5,109 nt of DNA from Coriobacteriales bacterium. GTDB lineage: Bacteria; Actinomycetota; Coriobacteriia; Coriobacteriales; UBA8131. The notes beneath the pieces are model-generated. The model made no database searches. It saw only the letters and a list, made by a program, of their open reading frames with translations, and was not told the origin of the DNA. The stretch is taken from assembly GCA_031290695.1 (NCBI GenBank), contig JAITNB010000006.1, positions 1 to 5,109 of the forward strand, in the 5' to 3' direction. The translations under genes and the position numbers were made by a program. Below, in pieces: positions 1 to 5,109 of this stretch (its first letter is position 1; each line of letters opens with the position of its first letter).

Positions 1-1076
1 CCGGCCCGTTTGGCAGGGATGGGGTCGAGCCCCAGCTCTGCGGCCATAACGCCGGCCAGGTACGAGACCTCAAGTGAGTGGTTGAGGACGTTTTGGCCAT
101 AGGAGGTCCTGAACTTGAGGCGTCCCAGGGTCTTGATAATCTCGGGATGCAGGTCGTGTATGCCGGTGTCGAAGGCTGCCTGATCCCCTGCTTCCTGCAC
201 TTGGCGAAAGACCAGGTCGGTGGCCTTGTTAAACATCTCCTCAATGCGCGCAGGATGAATGCGCCCGTCGGCAATGAGGTTCTCAAGGGTGATGCGCCCG
301 ATCTCGCGACGCACGGGGTCAAAGCTTGAGATGACGACCGTCTCGGGCGTGTCGTCGATGATGAGGTTGATGCCGGTGATCTGCTCGAAGGTGCGGATGT
401 TGCGGCCCTCTCGACCGATGATGCGCCCTTTGAGGTCGTCTGACGGGATGGTTACCGAGGAGACGGTATGCTCGGCGGTGTGATCGGCGGCAACACGCTG
501 GATAGCAAGGCTCAATATCTCACGCGACTTCTTGTCGGCCTCGCTACGCGCCTGTTGCTCGGTGTCACGGATGATGGCGGCTGCCTCACGGGTGACGTCG
601 CTGCGCACACTGTCAAGCAGCTCTGCCCGCGCATCATCGGCAGACATACCTGCAACACGTTCGAGGTTCTGCGAGGCCTCCTCAAGCGCGCTGCTAAGGT
701 CACGCTCCTTGCGTTCCACCTGTCCGCTCAGTGACGAGAGCTGATGCTCGCGCTGATCCAATGCCTCGGCGCGTTTATCGATGCTCTCCTCGCGCTGCAT
801 CAGGCGGTTCTCCAGTGACTTGACTTCCTTACGGCGTTCGTTTATCTCTTTGTCGGCCTCGCCTTTCATCTGATACGCAACGTCCTTGGCCTCGACCAGG
901 GCCTCGCGACGCATGGTCTCGGCCTGCTTCTCGGCATCCTTGACCAGACGTTCGGCATTGTCCACAGCGTTTTTGGCAGCGCTGTTGAGGACATATCGCG
1001 TAACGACAAAACCGAGAGCGATACCAACAAGCAAGGTTATCACACAGGCAATAACCACAACCAATATTTCAGGCAT
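1..1076 (-). CDS. rny: Ribonuclease Y, 3'-truncated by window edge
   Basis: RNase Y is a membrane-anchored endoribonuclease that starts mRNA turnover in many Gram-positive bacteria. The visible 358 residues show the family architecture. One N-terminal membrane helix lies at about residues 3-27 ([16 protein letters not shown]). A long charged coiled coil follows at about 33-195, rich in Glu, Lys, Arg and Gln. The KH RNA-binding domain at about 207-275 carries [12 protein letters not shown], with the GREG loop at 221-224. The HD domain begins near 325, and its first metal-ligand histidine is in [11 protein letters not shown] (His333). Family members are about 510-520 residues, so roughly 155 residues, including the HD pair, lie beyond the left edge. 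The ATG start is supported by AAGGAGA at 1082-1088, six bases upstream, and by the membrane helix starting at once. It follows recX after a 178-base gap with a strong terminator, so it is probably at least partly a separate transcription unit. The assignment is very secure. Confidence 0.97.
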   Translation of the reverse strand, partial: MPEILVVVIACVITLLVGIALGFVVTRYVLNSAAKNAVDNAERLVKDAEKQAETMRREALVEAKDVAYQMKGEADKEINERRKEVKSLENRLMQREESIDKRAEALDQREHQLSSLSGQVERKERDLSSALEEASQNLERVAGMSADDARAELLDSVRSDVTREAAAIIRDTEQQARSEADKKSREILSLAIQRVAADHTAEHTVSSVTIPSDDLKGRIIGREGRNIRTFEQITGINLIIDDTPETVVISSFDPVRREIGRITLENLIADGRIHPARIEEMFNKATDLVFRQVQEAGDQAAFDTGIHDLHPEIIKTLGRLKFRTSYGQNVLNHSLEVSYLAGVMAAELGLDPIPAKRA

Positions 1077-1107
1077 CGGCCTCTCCTTTCAGTAGCTTTA
1101 GTCTTCT

Positions 1108-1167
1108 CGGGTTTGGATGCCCTACCAAAAAAGCCGGATACAGCATCCGGCATCATGATCGAACCCG
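1108..1167 (-). other. Possible alternative stem enclosing the terminator in the rny leader
   Basis: On the minus strand two short arms flank the terminator. CGGGTT (1162-1167) is complementary to AACCCG (1108-1113), and GATGCC (1149-1154) is complementary to GGCATC (1116-1121). Both sets pair in nested order, separated by a 7/2-base internal loop. The inner arm uses bases 1149-1151, which also form the base of the terminator stem, so the two folds partly compete. This could be an RNA switch in the rny leader or just chance pairing of 12 bp. No ligand-binding core or known riboswitch family was recognised. Confidence 0.3.
1127..1151 (-). terminator. Rho-independent terminator between recX and rny
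   Basis: On the minus strand there is a perfect 7-bp stem, GCCGGAT / ATCCGGC (1145-1151 with 1133-1139), with a 5-base loop. It is followed directly by six T residues (1127-1132). This is a textbook intrinsic terminator. It lies about 104 bases past the recX stop and 50 bases before the rny start. It can end the recA-recX transcript. If rny is transcribed from an upstream promoter, it would sit in the rny leader and act as an attenuator. There is no T run on the other side, so it works for the minus strand only. Confidence 0.85.
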
Positions 1168-1213
1168 CACAAAGGACACGCGTCGTTATCAATCTGTAAA
1201 ATGTATATCTACG

Positions 1214-1228
1214 CGCCCCCAGGGGGCG
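1214..1228. repeat. GC-rich palindrome downstream of recX
   Basis: CGCCCCC and GGGGGCG are perfect inverted arms around a single central base. As RNA this gives a 6-bp stem with a 3-base loop. It lies 26 bases past the recX stop codon. On the minus strand it is followed by an AT-rich stretch (about 1186-1211) rather than an immediate T run, so it is not a standard terminator. It could stabilise the recX 3' end, bind a protein, or have no role. No convincing -35/-10 pair for rny was found in the AT-rich stretch next to it. Confidence 0.5.
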
Positions 1229-1254
1229 ATCGAAATGCCTGGTTACATGGTAGG

Positions 1255-1734
1255 CTACGCGTCGAAAATCGTCAACTGTAATATCGCTTTTTGACAAATC
1301 TCCGCAGAAAATCCTTTGCTCAGAAGATGACGGAACCGTGCTTCGCGCTGATTCTTGGCACGGGTATGGTAACGCTCCAGCAGCGAACAGGCGCGCTCCA
1401 GCTCATCGGCCCCTCCAAAGTATGCGTCGGGATAGCCTTCAAACTGCTCAAGGCATACCCCAAAGCGCTGCAACTCCCTCTCGATGCGTTTTTGCCCCCA
1501 CCCCCTCCGCAGCTTGCCATTGACATAGAAGCGGGTGAAGCGCTCATCGTCAACCAGGCCGCTCTCCTGCGCATCCTCGACAATCACCTTGACGACTTCT
1601 GGGGAGAACCCCGCAGCACATAGGCGCTGCTCGAGCTCCAGCGTCGTGCGGTCGCGGGCGGCTATGAGGCGGTCACGCCTAACACAGGCCCCACGATATT
1701 GCTCCTTGAGGTCGAGCGTATGCCCATCAGGCAT
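1255..1734 (-). CDS. recX: Regulatory protein RecX
   Basis: RecX is a small, all-helical cytoplasmic protein that binds in the groove of the RecA filament and modulates its extension and its recombinase and LexA-coprotease activity. The product is 159 residues, within the usual range. The RecX signature is clear in the middle: [21 protein letters not shown], followed by [15 protein letters not shown]. Three-helix repeats run before and after it, including [13 protein letters not shown] near the C-terminus. The chosen ATG (1734) lies just inside the recA 3' end, overlapping it by 8 bases, and has GAGG about nine bases upstream. In-frame ATGs at 1749 and 1761 would add 5 or 9 residues but have poorer ribosome binding sites. 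The overlap with recA implies one transcript and translational coupling, so RecX should be made only when RecA is. Identity is secure; the exact start is moderately certain. Confidence 0.92.
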   Translation of the reverse strand: MPDGHTLDLKEQYRGACVRRDRLIAARDRTTLELEQRLCAAGFSPEVVKVIVEDAQESGLVDDERFTRFYVNGKLRRGWGQKRIERELQRFGVCLEQFEGYPDAYFGGADELERACSLLERYHTRAKNQREARFRHLLSKGFSAEICQKAILQLTIFDA

Positions 1735-2794
1735 CGGCAGGGGCCTCATCGGTGGCAGCATCAGGCACCAAGGGCGCTTCGGGCGTTGGGAGTACGTTGG
1801 TCTTGTCGAGCCCGAGGGCGATGCGTATCTTGGCCTCTATCTCGTTGCGGAGGTTGGGGGTTATGCGCAGGAGGTCCTTGGCGGCCTCGCGGCCTTGGCC
1901 GAGCCGCTCGTCGCCGTAGGTAAACCATGAGCCAGCCTTCTTAACGATGCCTTCCTCAACGCCAAGGTCGACGATACAGCCTTCTTTGGAGATACCCTCT
2001 CCATACATGAGGTCGAACTCGGCCTGCCTAAACGGGGGCGCCACCTTGTTCTTGACCACCTTGGCACGTACGCGGTTACCCACCGGGTCGGTACCCTTCT
2101 TAATGATGTCGATCTTGCGTATGTCGATGCGCACGGATGAGAAGAACTTGAGGGCGCGGCCGCCGGTGGTTGTCTCGGGGCTGCCAAACATGACGCCTAT
2201 CTTCTCGCGCAGCTGGTTGATAAAGATACAGGTGGTGTTTGACTTTGACAGCGAGCCGGCGAGCTTGCGCAGTGCCTGGCTCATCAGGCGGGCTTGAAGC
2301 CCTATATTGCTGTCCCCGATCTCGCCTTCGATCTCGGCACGGGGAACAAGGGCGGCAACGGAGTCGATGACGATAGCGTCGATGGCGCCGGAGTGCACAA
2401 GCATGTCACATATCTCAAGGGCCTGCTCGCCAGTATCGGGCTGGGATATGAGGACCTCGTCAATATCGACCCCCAGCCGCGCAGCATAGCCGGGATCAAG
2501 GGCGTGCTCGGCATCGATGAACGCCACGATGCCGCCCAGGGCCTGTGCCTCGGCGAGTATCTGCAGGGCAAGGGTGGTCTTGCCGCTCGACTCGGGGCCA
2601 AAGATCTCTACGATACGCCCGCGCGGGACACCGCCGATGCCCAACGCGGCATCAAGGGCCAGCGCACCGGTGGGGATGATCCCTATCTCAAAGCTTGGGC
2701 CGCCCTCGCCATAGCGCATGATGGCGCCCTTGCCAAACTTCTTCTCTATCTGCTCGGTCGTGATCTCCAGCGTCTTGCTCTTTTCCAGGTCCAT
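1727..2794 (-). CDS. recA: Recombinase RecA
   Basis: RecA is the ATP-dependent strand-exchange protein and the SOS coprotease that triggers LexA self-cleavage. The 355-residue product matches the usual length of about 350. With this start, key residues fall at the same numbers as in the E. coli protein: Walker A GPESSGKT at 66-73, catalytic Glu96 in [10 protein letters not shown], Walker B AIVIDS ending near 145, and the allosteric Gln194 in NQLR. Loop L1 is [12 protein letters not shown], with Asn at 163 where His is usual. Loop L2 is [15 protein letters not shown]. The C-terminus is an acidic, Pro/Ala-rich tail, as in other RecA proteins. Upstream in-frame ATGs at 2830 and 2878 are rejected: the latter lies above the promoter, the former sits at the expected transcription start, and only 2794 has a good GGAG seven bases away. 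It overlaps recX and carries its own SOS promoter. Confidence 0.99.
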   Translation of the reverse strand: MDLEKSKTLEITTEQIEKKFGKGAIMRYGEGGPSFEIGIIPTGALALDAALGIGGVPRGRIVEIFGPESSGKTTLALQILAEAQALGGIVAFIDAEHALDPGYAARLGVDIDEVLISQPDTGEQALEICDMLVHSGAIDAIVIDSVAALVPRAEIEGEIGDSNIGLQARLMSQALRKLAGSLSKSNTTCIFINQLREKIGVMFGSPETTTGGRALKFFSSVRIDIRKIDIIKKGTDPVGNRVRAKVVKNKVAPPFRQAEFDLMYGEGISKEGCIVDLGVEEGIVKKAGSWFTYGDERLGQGREAAKDLLRITPNLRNEIEAKIRIALGLDKTNVLPTPEAPLVPDAATDEAPADA

Positions 2795-2801
2795 CTGGCC
2801 G

Positions 2802-2805
2802 CTCC
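2802..2805 (-). promoter_or_regulatory. Ribosome binding site that fixes the recA start
   Basis: GGAG lies seven bases before the ATG at 2794. The two upstream in-frame ATGs lack such a site. Together with the promoter position and the match to E. coli residue numbering, this decides for the 355-residue RecA. Confidence 0.8.
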
Positions 2806-2837
2806 ATTCGTCTCTGATTGGTTGTTTCATTGTCTTA

Positions 2838-2866
2838 AGGTTATCCGAACAAGTGTTCGGTGTCAA
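2838..2866 (-). promoter_or_regulatory. recA promoter, sigma-70 type
   Basis: A perfect -35 hexamer, TTGACA, lies at 2861-2866. The -10 is weaker: TAACCT (2838-2843) gives the ideal 17-base spacing but matches TATAAT at only three positions, while GATAAC (2840-2845) matches at four positions with 15-base spacing. Transcription should start near 2829-2832, giving a leader of about 35-40 bases before the ATG at 2794. The spacer is almost wholly occupied by the LexA operator, so LexA would block RNA polymerase directly. The strong -35 with an imperfect -10 fits a promoter that is strong only when derepressed. Confidence 0.8.
2845..2860. promoter_or_regulatory. LexA operator (SOS box) at recA
   Basis: CCGAAC-AAGT-GTTCGG on the plus strand is a perfect palindrome with two 6-base arms and a 4-base centre. 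It contains the Gram-positive LexA/DinR consensus CGAAC-N4-GTTCG without mismatch. It lies between the -35 and -10 of the recA promoter. Binding of LexA here would repress recA and the coupled recX until DNA damage activates RecA. Confidence 0.92.
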
Positions 2867-2879
2867 TCCATTACACACA

Positions 2880-2906
2880 TTTTCTTTTGTTTTTCTTGAT
2901 GATTTT
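2880..2906 (-). promoter_or_regulatory. A-rich stretch upstream of recA promoter, possible UP element
   Basis: On the minus strand this is a run of A-tracts (AAAA, AAAAA, AAAA, AAAA separated by single G, C or short words). It begins about 14 bases upstream of the recA -35 in otherwise GC-rich DNA. The position suits a distal UP element contacted by the RNA polymerase alpha subunit, or intrinsically curved DNA. This is inference from composition and position only. Confidence 0.4.
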
Positions 2907-2912
2907 GCTGCG

Positions 2913-2932
2913 AAAAGGCGAGCATGCCCCGC
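2913..2932 (-). terminator. Weak terminator-like hairpin after pgsA-cinA
   Basis: On the minus strand a 5-bp stem, GCGGG / CTCGC (one G-U pair) with a 5-base loop, lies at 2918-2932. It is followed by C and then TTTT (2913-2916). An A-rich 5' flank (CGAAA) can partly extend the stem. It is 50 bases past the pgsA-cinA stop and before the recA promoter, the right place to end the rimO-pgsA-cinA transcript. The short stem and short T run make efficient termination uncertain, and readthrough into recA is possible. Confidence 0.4.
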
Positions 2933-2944
2933 TTTCGAACCGTG

Positions 2945-2957
2945 GGTTTTGAAAACC
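2945..2957. repeat. Short palindrome between pgsA-cinA and recA
   Basis: GGTTTT and AAAACC are perfect inverted arms around one central base, 27 bases past the pgsA-cinA stop codon. As RNA it forms at most a weak AU-rich hairpin with no following T run. It may be a protein-binding site or chance. No function is claimed. Confidence 0.35.
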
Positions 2958-2983
2958 TGAACACAACCTTGCCCGCAGTTAAA

Positions 2984-4153
2984 TCAATCTTGAAGCGAAT
3001 CCAAAAGCAGGGTTAAGGCCGCCTGGGTTGCCGCGAGCCGTATCTGGGCGCGTGTTCCGGTGAGATGGAGAAGCCGGGCCTGTGCATTGCCGTCGCGGGC
3101 AAGCCCCATCCAAACAGTACCAACGGGCTTCTCAGCAGAGCCACCACCGGGCCCGGCGATGCCAGTCACGCTCACAGCGAGGCTGGCATCGAGGGCTGCG
3201 CAGGCCCCCAGGGCCATGCGCAAGGCGACGGGCTCGCTCACCGCGCCATACTCCGCAAGCATCTCAACAGGCACCCCCAGGCGCACCGTCTTGACCTCGT
3301 TGGCATAGCTCACAACGGCACCCTTGAATACGGCCGACGAGCCGGCCGTTTGCGTGATGGCCGCAGCAACGAGGCCGCCGGTACACGACTCGGCTGTCCC
3401 AAGGCTCACTCCTGCCCGTTGCGCACGTTCGATGACTTGGGATGCCAGTGAGCCAAGGTCGTCGCAAGGCGATGGGGACAGGCAGGGGGAGGACGGCAGT
3501 GCAGGGGCAAAGGCATTAGCGGGCTTGAGGGGGAGGCCGAGAACGGCGCTTGACTTGAGGAAGTAGTCGGCAAGGGAGAGGAGGGTGAGGAGCAGGGCAA
3601 TGCCCATGACGGTCCATGACACAACATAGAATGCCTCGTAGATGGGATTGCCCGCGTCAACGATGGCCGAGCTGCCCTTGATGATAAAGAGGATGACCGC
3701 GATAATCTGGAACACGGTCTTGACCTTGCCAAGCCAGCTGGCGGCGATGACGACGCCCTCAGAGGACACCACCATGCGCAGGCCCGACACGAGGAACTCG
3801 CGCGCGAGAATGACGAGCACCACCCAGGCGGGCAGTTCTCCAAGCTCGATAAGGGCGAGCAGGGCGGCGGCAACGAGTATCTTGTCGGCGATGGGGTCAA
3901 GGAACTTGCCCAGCGTGGTTATCTCGTTGCGCGAGCGCGCGAGGTAGCCGTCGACGCCATCGGTGAGGGCAAGGAGCGCAAAGACTGCAGCGGCGACCCA
4001 GGGCTTGACCCAGTGCGCTGGCTCAGGGTCGGGAAACCAGCTAGGCCAGGGGGCGAGCAGCACAAAGATGAAGACGGGGATGAAGACGATGCGTGCCATC
4101 GTGACGATGTTTGCCGGTGTGAGGATCGCGCGGTATGGATGCTTCTGCGTCAC
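2984..4153 (-). CDS. pgsA: Fusion: phosphatidylglycerophosphate synthase + CinA/PncC-type NMN deamidase domain
   Basis: Two enzymes are joined in one 389-residue reading frame. Residues 1-205 are PgsA, a multi-helix membrane enzyme joining CDP-diacylglycerol and glycerol-3-phosphate. The CDP-alcohol phosphotransferase motif is complete at 65-90, with Asp65, Asp68, Asp86 and Asp90 and the core DGVDGYLAR. Hydrophobic helices span roughly 15-34, 52-64, 92-117, 134-160 and 174-195. A Pro/Ser-rich linker (about 206-232) contains Cys224 and Cys230. Residues 233-389 are a full-length CinA C-terminal (PncC) domain, which deamidates nicotinamide mononucleotide to nicotinate mononucleotide. It has GTAESCTGG (Ser256 expected nucleophile), VVSYAN, VSVTGIAGPGGG and EKPVGTV. 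The N-terminal CinA (MoaB-like) domain is absent. The start is GTG, overlapping the rimO stop as GTGA, with GGAGG four bases upstream, so translation is probably coupled. In Bacillus pgsA and cinA are separate neighbours before recA. I see no sign of frameshift; both halves keep their motifs. Confidence 0.95.
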   Translation of the reverse strand: MTQKHPYRAILTPANIVTMARIVFIPVFIFVLLAPWPSWFPDPEPAHWVKPWVAAAVFALLALTDGVDGYLARSRNEITTLGKFLDPIADKILVAAALLALIELGELPAWVVLVILAREFLVSGLRMVVSSEGVVIAASWLGKVKTVFQIIAVILFIIKGSSAIVDAGNPIYEAFYVVSWTVMGIALLLTLLSLADYFLKSSAVLGLPLKPANAFAPALPSSPCLSPSPCDDLGSLASQVIERAQRAGVSLGTAESCTGGLVAAAITQTAGSSAVFKGAVVSYANEVKTVRLGVPVEMLAEYGAVSEPVALRMALGACAALDASLAVSVTGIAGPGGGSAEKPVGTVWMGLARDGNAQARLLHLTGTRAQIRLAATQAALTLLLDSLQD

Positions 4154-5109
4154 AATGCCTCCGCGTAGAGTTCGTAGCAGGATGCCTGGACTATCCTAGC
4201 ACGAACGACGCTGCCTGGCACGCCTGTGTCGAGGTGGGTCACGCCGTCGACCTCGGGGGCCTGGCCTTTGGTGCGGCCCCAGGGGCCCTCGTCGTCGACG
4301 CCGCACACGAGCACCTCGGCCTCGCTGCCCACCTGGGCGGCCGCGCGCGCAAACCCGGCAACGTCGGCGCGGTCTCGCAACCGCTGGGCGCGGGCCCTGC
4401 GGGTGCGTAGCGGCACCTGGTTGGCGCACTCCCCCGCCGGGGTGCCGTCCTCTCGCGAGTACACAAACACGCCCGCATAGTCGAGCTGCGCATCATCGAC
4501 AAAGTGCTCAAGCTCGCGCGCGTCCTCGCGTGTCTCACCAGGAAAGCCCGCTATGAGCGACGTGCGCAGCGTAACGCCGGGCAGCGCCTCGCGTATGGTG
4601 CGGATACGTGCGAGGTAGTCCTGCCCGCTGCCCGCCCGGTTCATCGCACGCAAGATGCGGGCGCTGGCGTGCTGGAGGGGGATGTCGAGGTAGCGGCAGA
4701 TGTTAGGATGCGCGGCCATCGTCGCAAGCAGCTCGCCCGTGACACCCTGCGGCTGCAGGTACATGACGCGAAACCAGGTATGCGGGAAGCAAACAGCAAG
4801 CGTGTCGAGGAGTTGCGCGAGGTTGTGGGGCGAGGGTGAAGGGCAGGTGTCGAGGTCATGGGCCCAGATGCCGGTGTCCTGGCCGATGAGGATTATCTCA
4901 TGCACACCGCCCGCAACCAGGCCCTCGACCTCGGCGACAAGGGCAGGGGCAGGAGTGCTGCGGTAGGGACCGCGGATTGCGGGGATGGTGCAGAAGGAGC
5001 AACGCCGGTCACAGCCGTCGGAGACCTTGACGTAGGCCCACGGGGCGTCAACAACGCGCAGGAGGGAAGGTGGCGACGAGGAGGACGACGCAAAAGACGC
5101 AGGAACCGT
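4150..5109 (-). CDS. rimO: Ribosomal protein S12 methylthiotransferase RimO, 5'-truncated by window edge
   Basis: RimO is a radical-SAM enzyme that adds a methylthio group to the conserved aspartate of ribosomal protein S12. The visible part is 319 residues and is open to the right edge, so roughly 120 N-terminal residues (the UPF0004 domain with its own cluster cysteines) are missing. The radical-SAM cluster motif CDRRCSFC is at visible residues 33-40, preceded by WAYVKVSDG and followed by TIPAIRG. The motif LIGQDTG, rather than the LLGQN of MiaB, favours RimO over the tRNA methylthiotransferases. A C-terminal TRAM domain occupies about the last 60 residues, with EVDGVTHLDTG and ending YELYAEAL. 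The stretch before the cluster has a run of five serines. Its TGA stop overlaps the GTG start of pgsA-cinA, and the pgsA ribosome binding site lies inside its last codons. Family assignment is firm, with RimO more likely than MiaB or MtaB. Confidence 0.92.
   Translation of the reverse strand, partial: TVPASFASSSSSPPSLLRVVDAPWAYVKVSDGCDRRCSFCTIPAIRGPYRSTPAPALVAEVEGLVAGGVHEIILIGQDTGIWAHDLDTCPSPSPHNLAQLLDTLAVCFPHTWFRVMYLQPQGVTGELLATMAAHPNICRYLDIPLQHASARILRAMNRAGSGQDYLARIRTIREALPGVTLRTSLIAGFPGETREDARELEHFVDDAQLDYAGVFVYSREDGTPAGECANQVPLRTRRARAQRLRDRADVAGFARAAAQVGSEAEVLVCGVDDEGPWGRTKGQAPEVDGVTHLDTGVPGSVVRARIVQASCYELYAEAL

Noticed and set aside
1186..1211. Promoter for rny in the AT-rich patch (TATACA, TTTACA, GATAAC words)
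   Set aside because: No pair of -35 and -10 words has acceptable spacing; each candidate lacks its partner, so it was not annotated.
1040..1297. 85-codon minus-strand frame spanning the recX end and rny start
   Set aside because: It overlaps both real genes in another frame, runs through the intrinsic terminator, and resembles no family.
2294..2899. Long plus-strand open frame (201 codons) opposite recA
   Set aside because: It is fully antisense to recA, has no recognisable domain, and crosses the recA promoter; it is a shadow of GC-rich coding DNA.
2937..2950. Second LexA-like site, CGAAC-CGTG-GGTTT
   Set aside because: Only the left half matches; the right half has just two of five consensus bases.
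2900..2990. tRNA-like look of the gap: GGTTTTCAAAACC resembles an anticodon arm and GGTTCGAAA a T loop
   Set aside because: No acceptor stem, D arm or matching T stem can be drawn, and no CCA end is present.
3474..3533. G-quadruplex on the plus strand in the fusion linker
   Set aside because: Loops between the G runs reach 13-14 bases, and the runs follow from Pro codons on the coding strand.
4150..4905. Starting rimO at an internal codon near 4905
   Set aside because: The frame stays open to the right edge and the upstream part holds the essential CxxxCxxC cluster motif.

Overview
The window carries five protein-coding genes, all on the minus strand. Read in the direction of transcription (right to left) they are rimO (5' end beyond the right edge), a fused pgsA-cinA gene, recA, recX and rny (3' end beyond the left edge). 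There is no RNA gene, mobile element or CRISPR array, and the plus strand holds only shadow frames.

Organism: the DNA is GC-rich. RecA, RecX and RNase Y are of ordinary bacterial type, and the recA promoter contains a Gram-positive LexA operator (CGAAC-N4-GTTCG). The order rimO-pgsA-cinA-recA-(recX)-rny is a Gram-positive arrangement. RNase Y together with high GC argues against classical RNase E-type actinobacteria such as Streptomyces or Mycobacterium. A member of the class Coriobacteriia is my best guess, with a GC-rich Firmicute as the alternative. This is inference; no marker for taxonomy was searched.

Layout: rimO and pgsA-cinA overlap by four bases (GTGA) and look translationally coupled. 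A 189-base gap follows; it holds a weak terminator-like hairpin, an A-rich stretch and a clear SOS-type recA promoter with a perfect 16-base LexA palindrome between the -35 and -10 elements. recA and recX overlap by 8 bases and form an SOS-inducible pair: a recombinase and its modulator. A 178-base gap after recX contains a GC palindrome, an AT-rich patch and a strong intrinsic terminator only about 50 bases before the rny start. That terminator may end the recA-recX transcript or act as an attenuator in the rny leader.

Function: the set is housekeeping. RimO modifies ribosomal protein S12, PgsA commits CDP-diacylglycerol to phosphatidylglycerol, the CinA/PncC domain recycles NMN (for example that released by NAD-dependent DNA ligase), RecA and RecX carry out and tune recombination and SOS signalling, and RNase Y initiates mRNA decay at the membrane. 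I see no new multi-gene system. The most unusual items are the in-frame PgsA-CinA fusion, which would tether an NMN deamidase to the membrane, the structured rny leader, and an Asn replacing the usual His in RecA loop L1.
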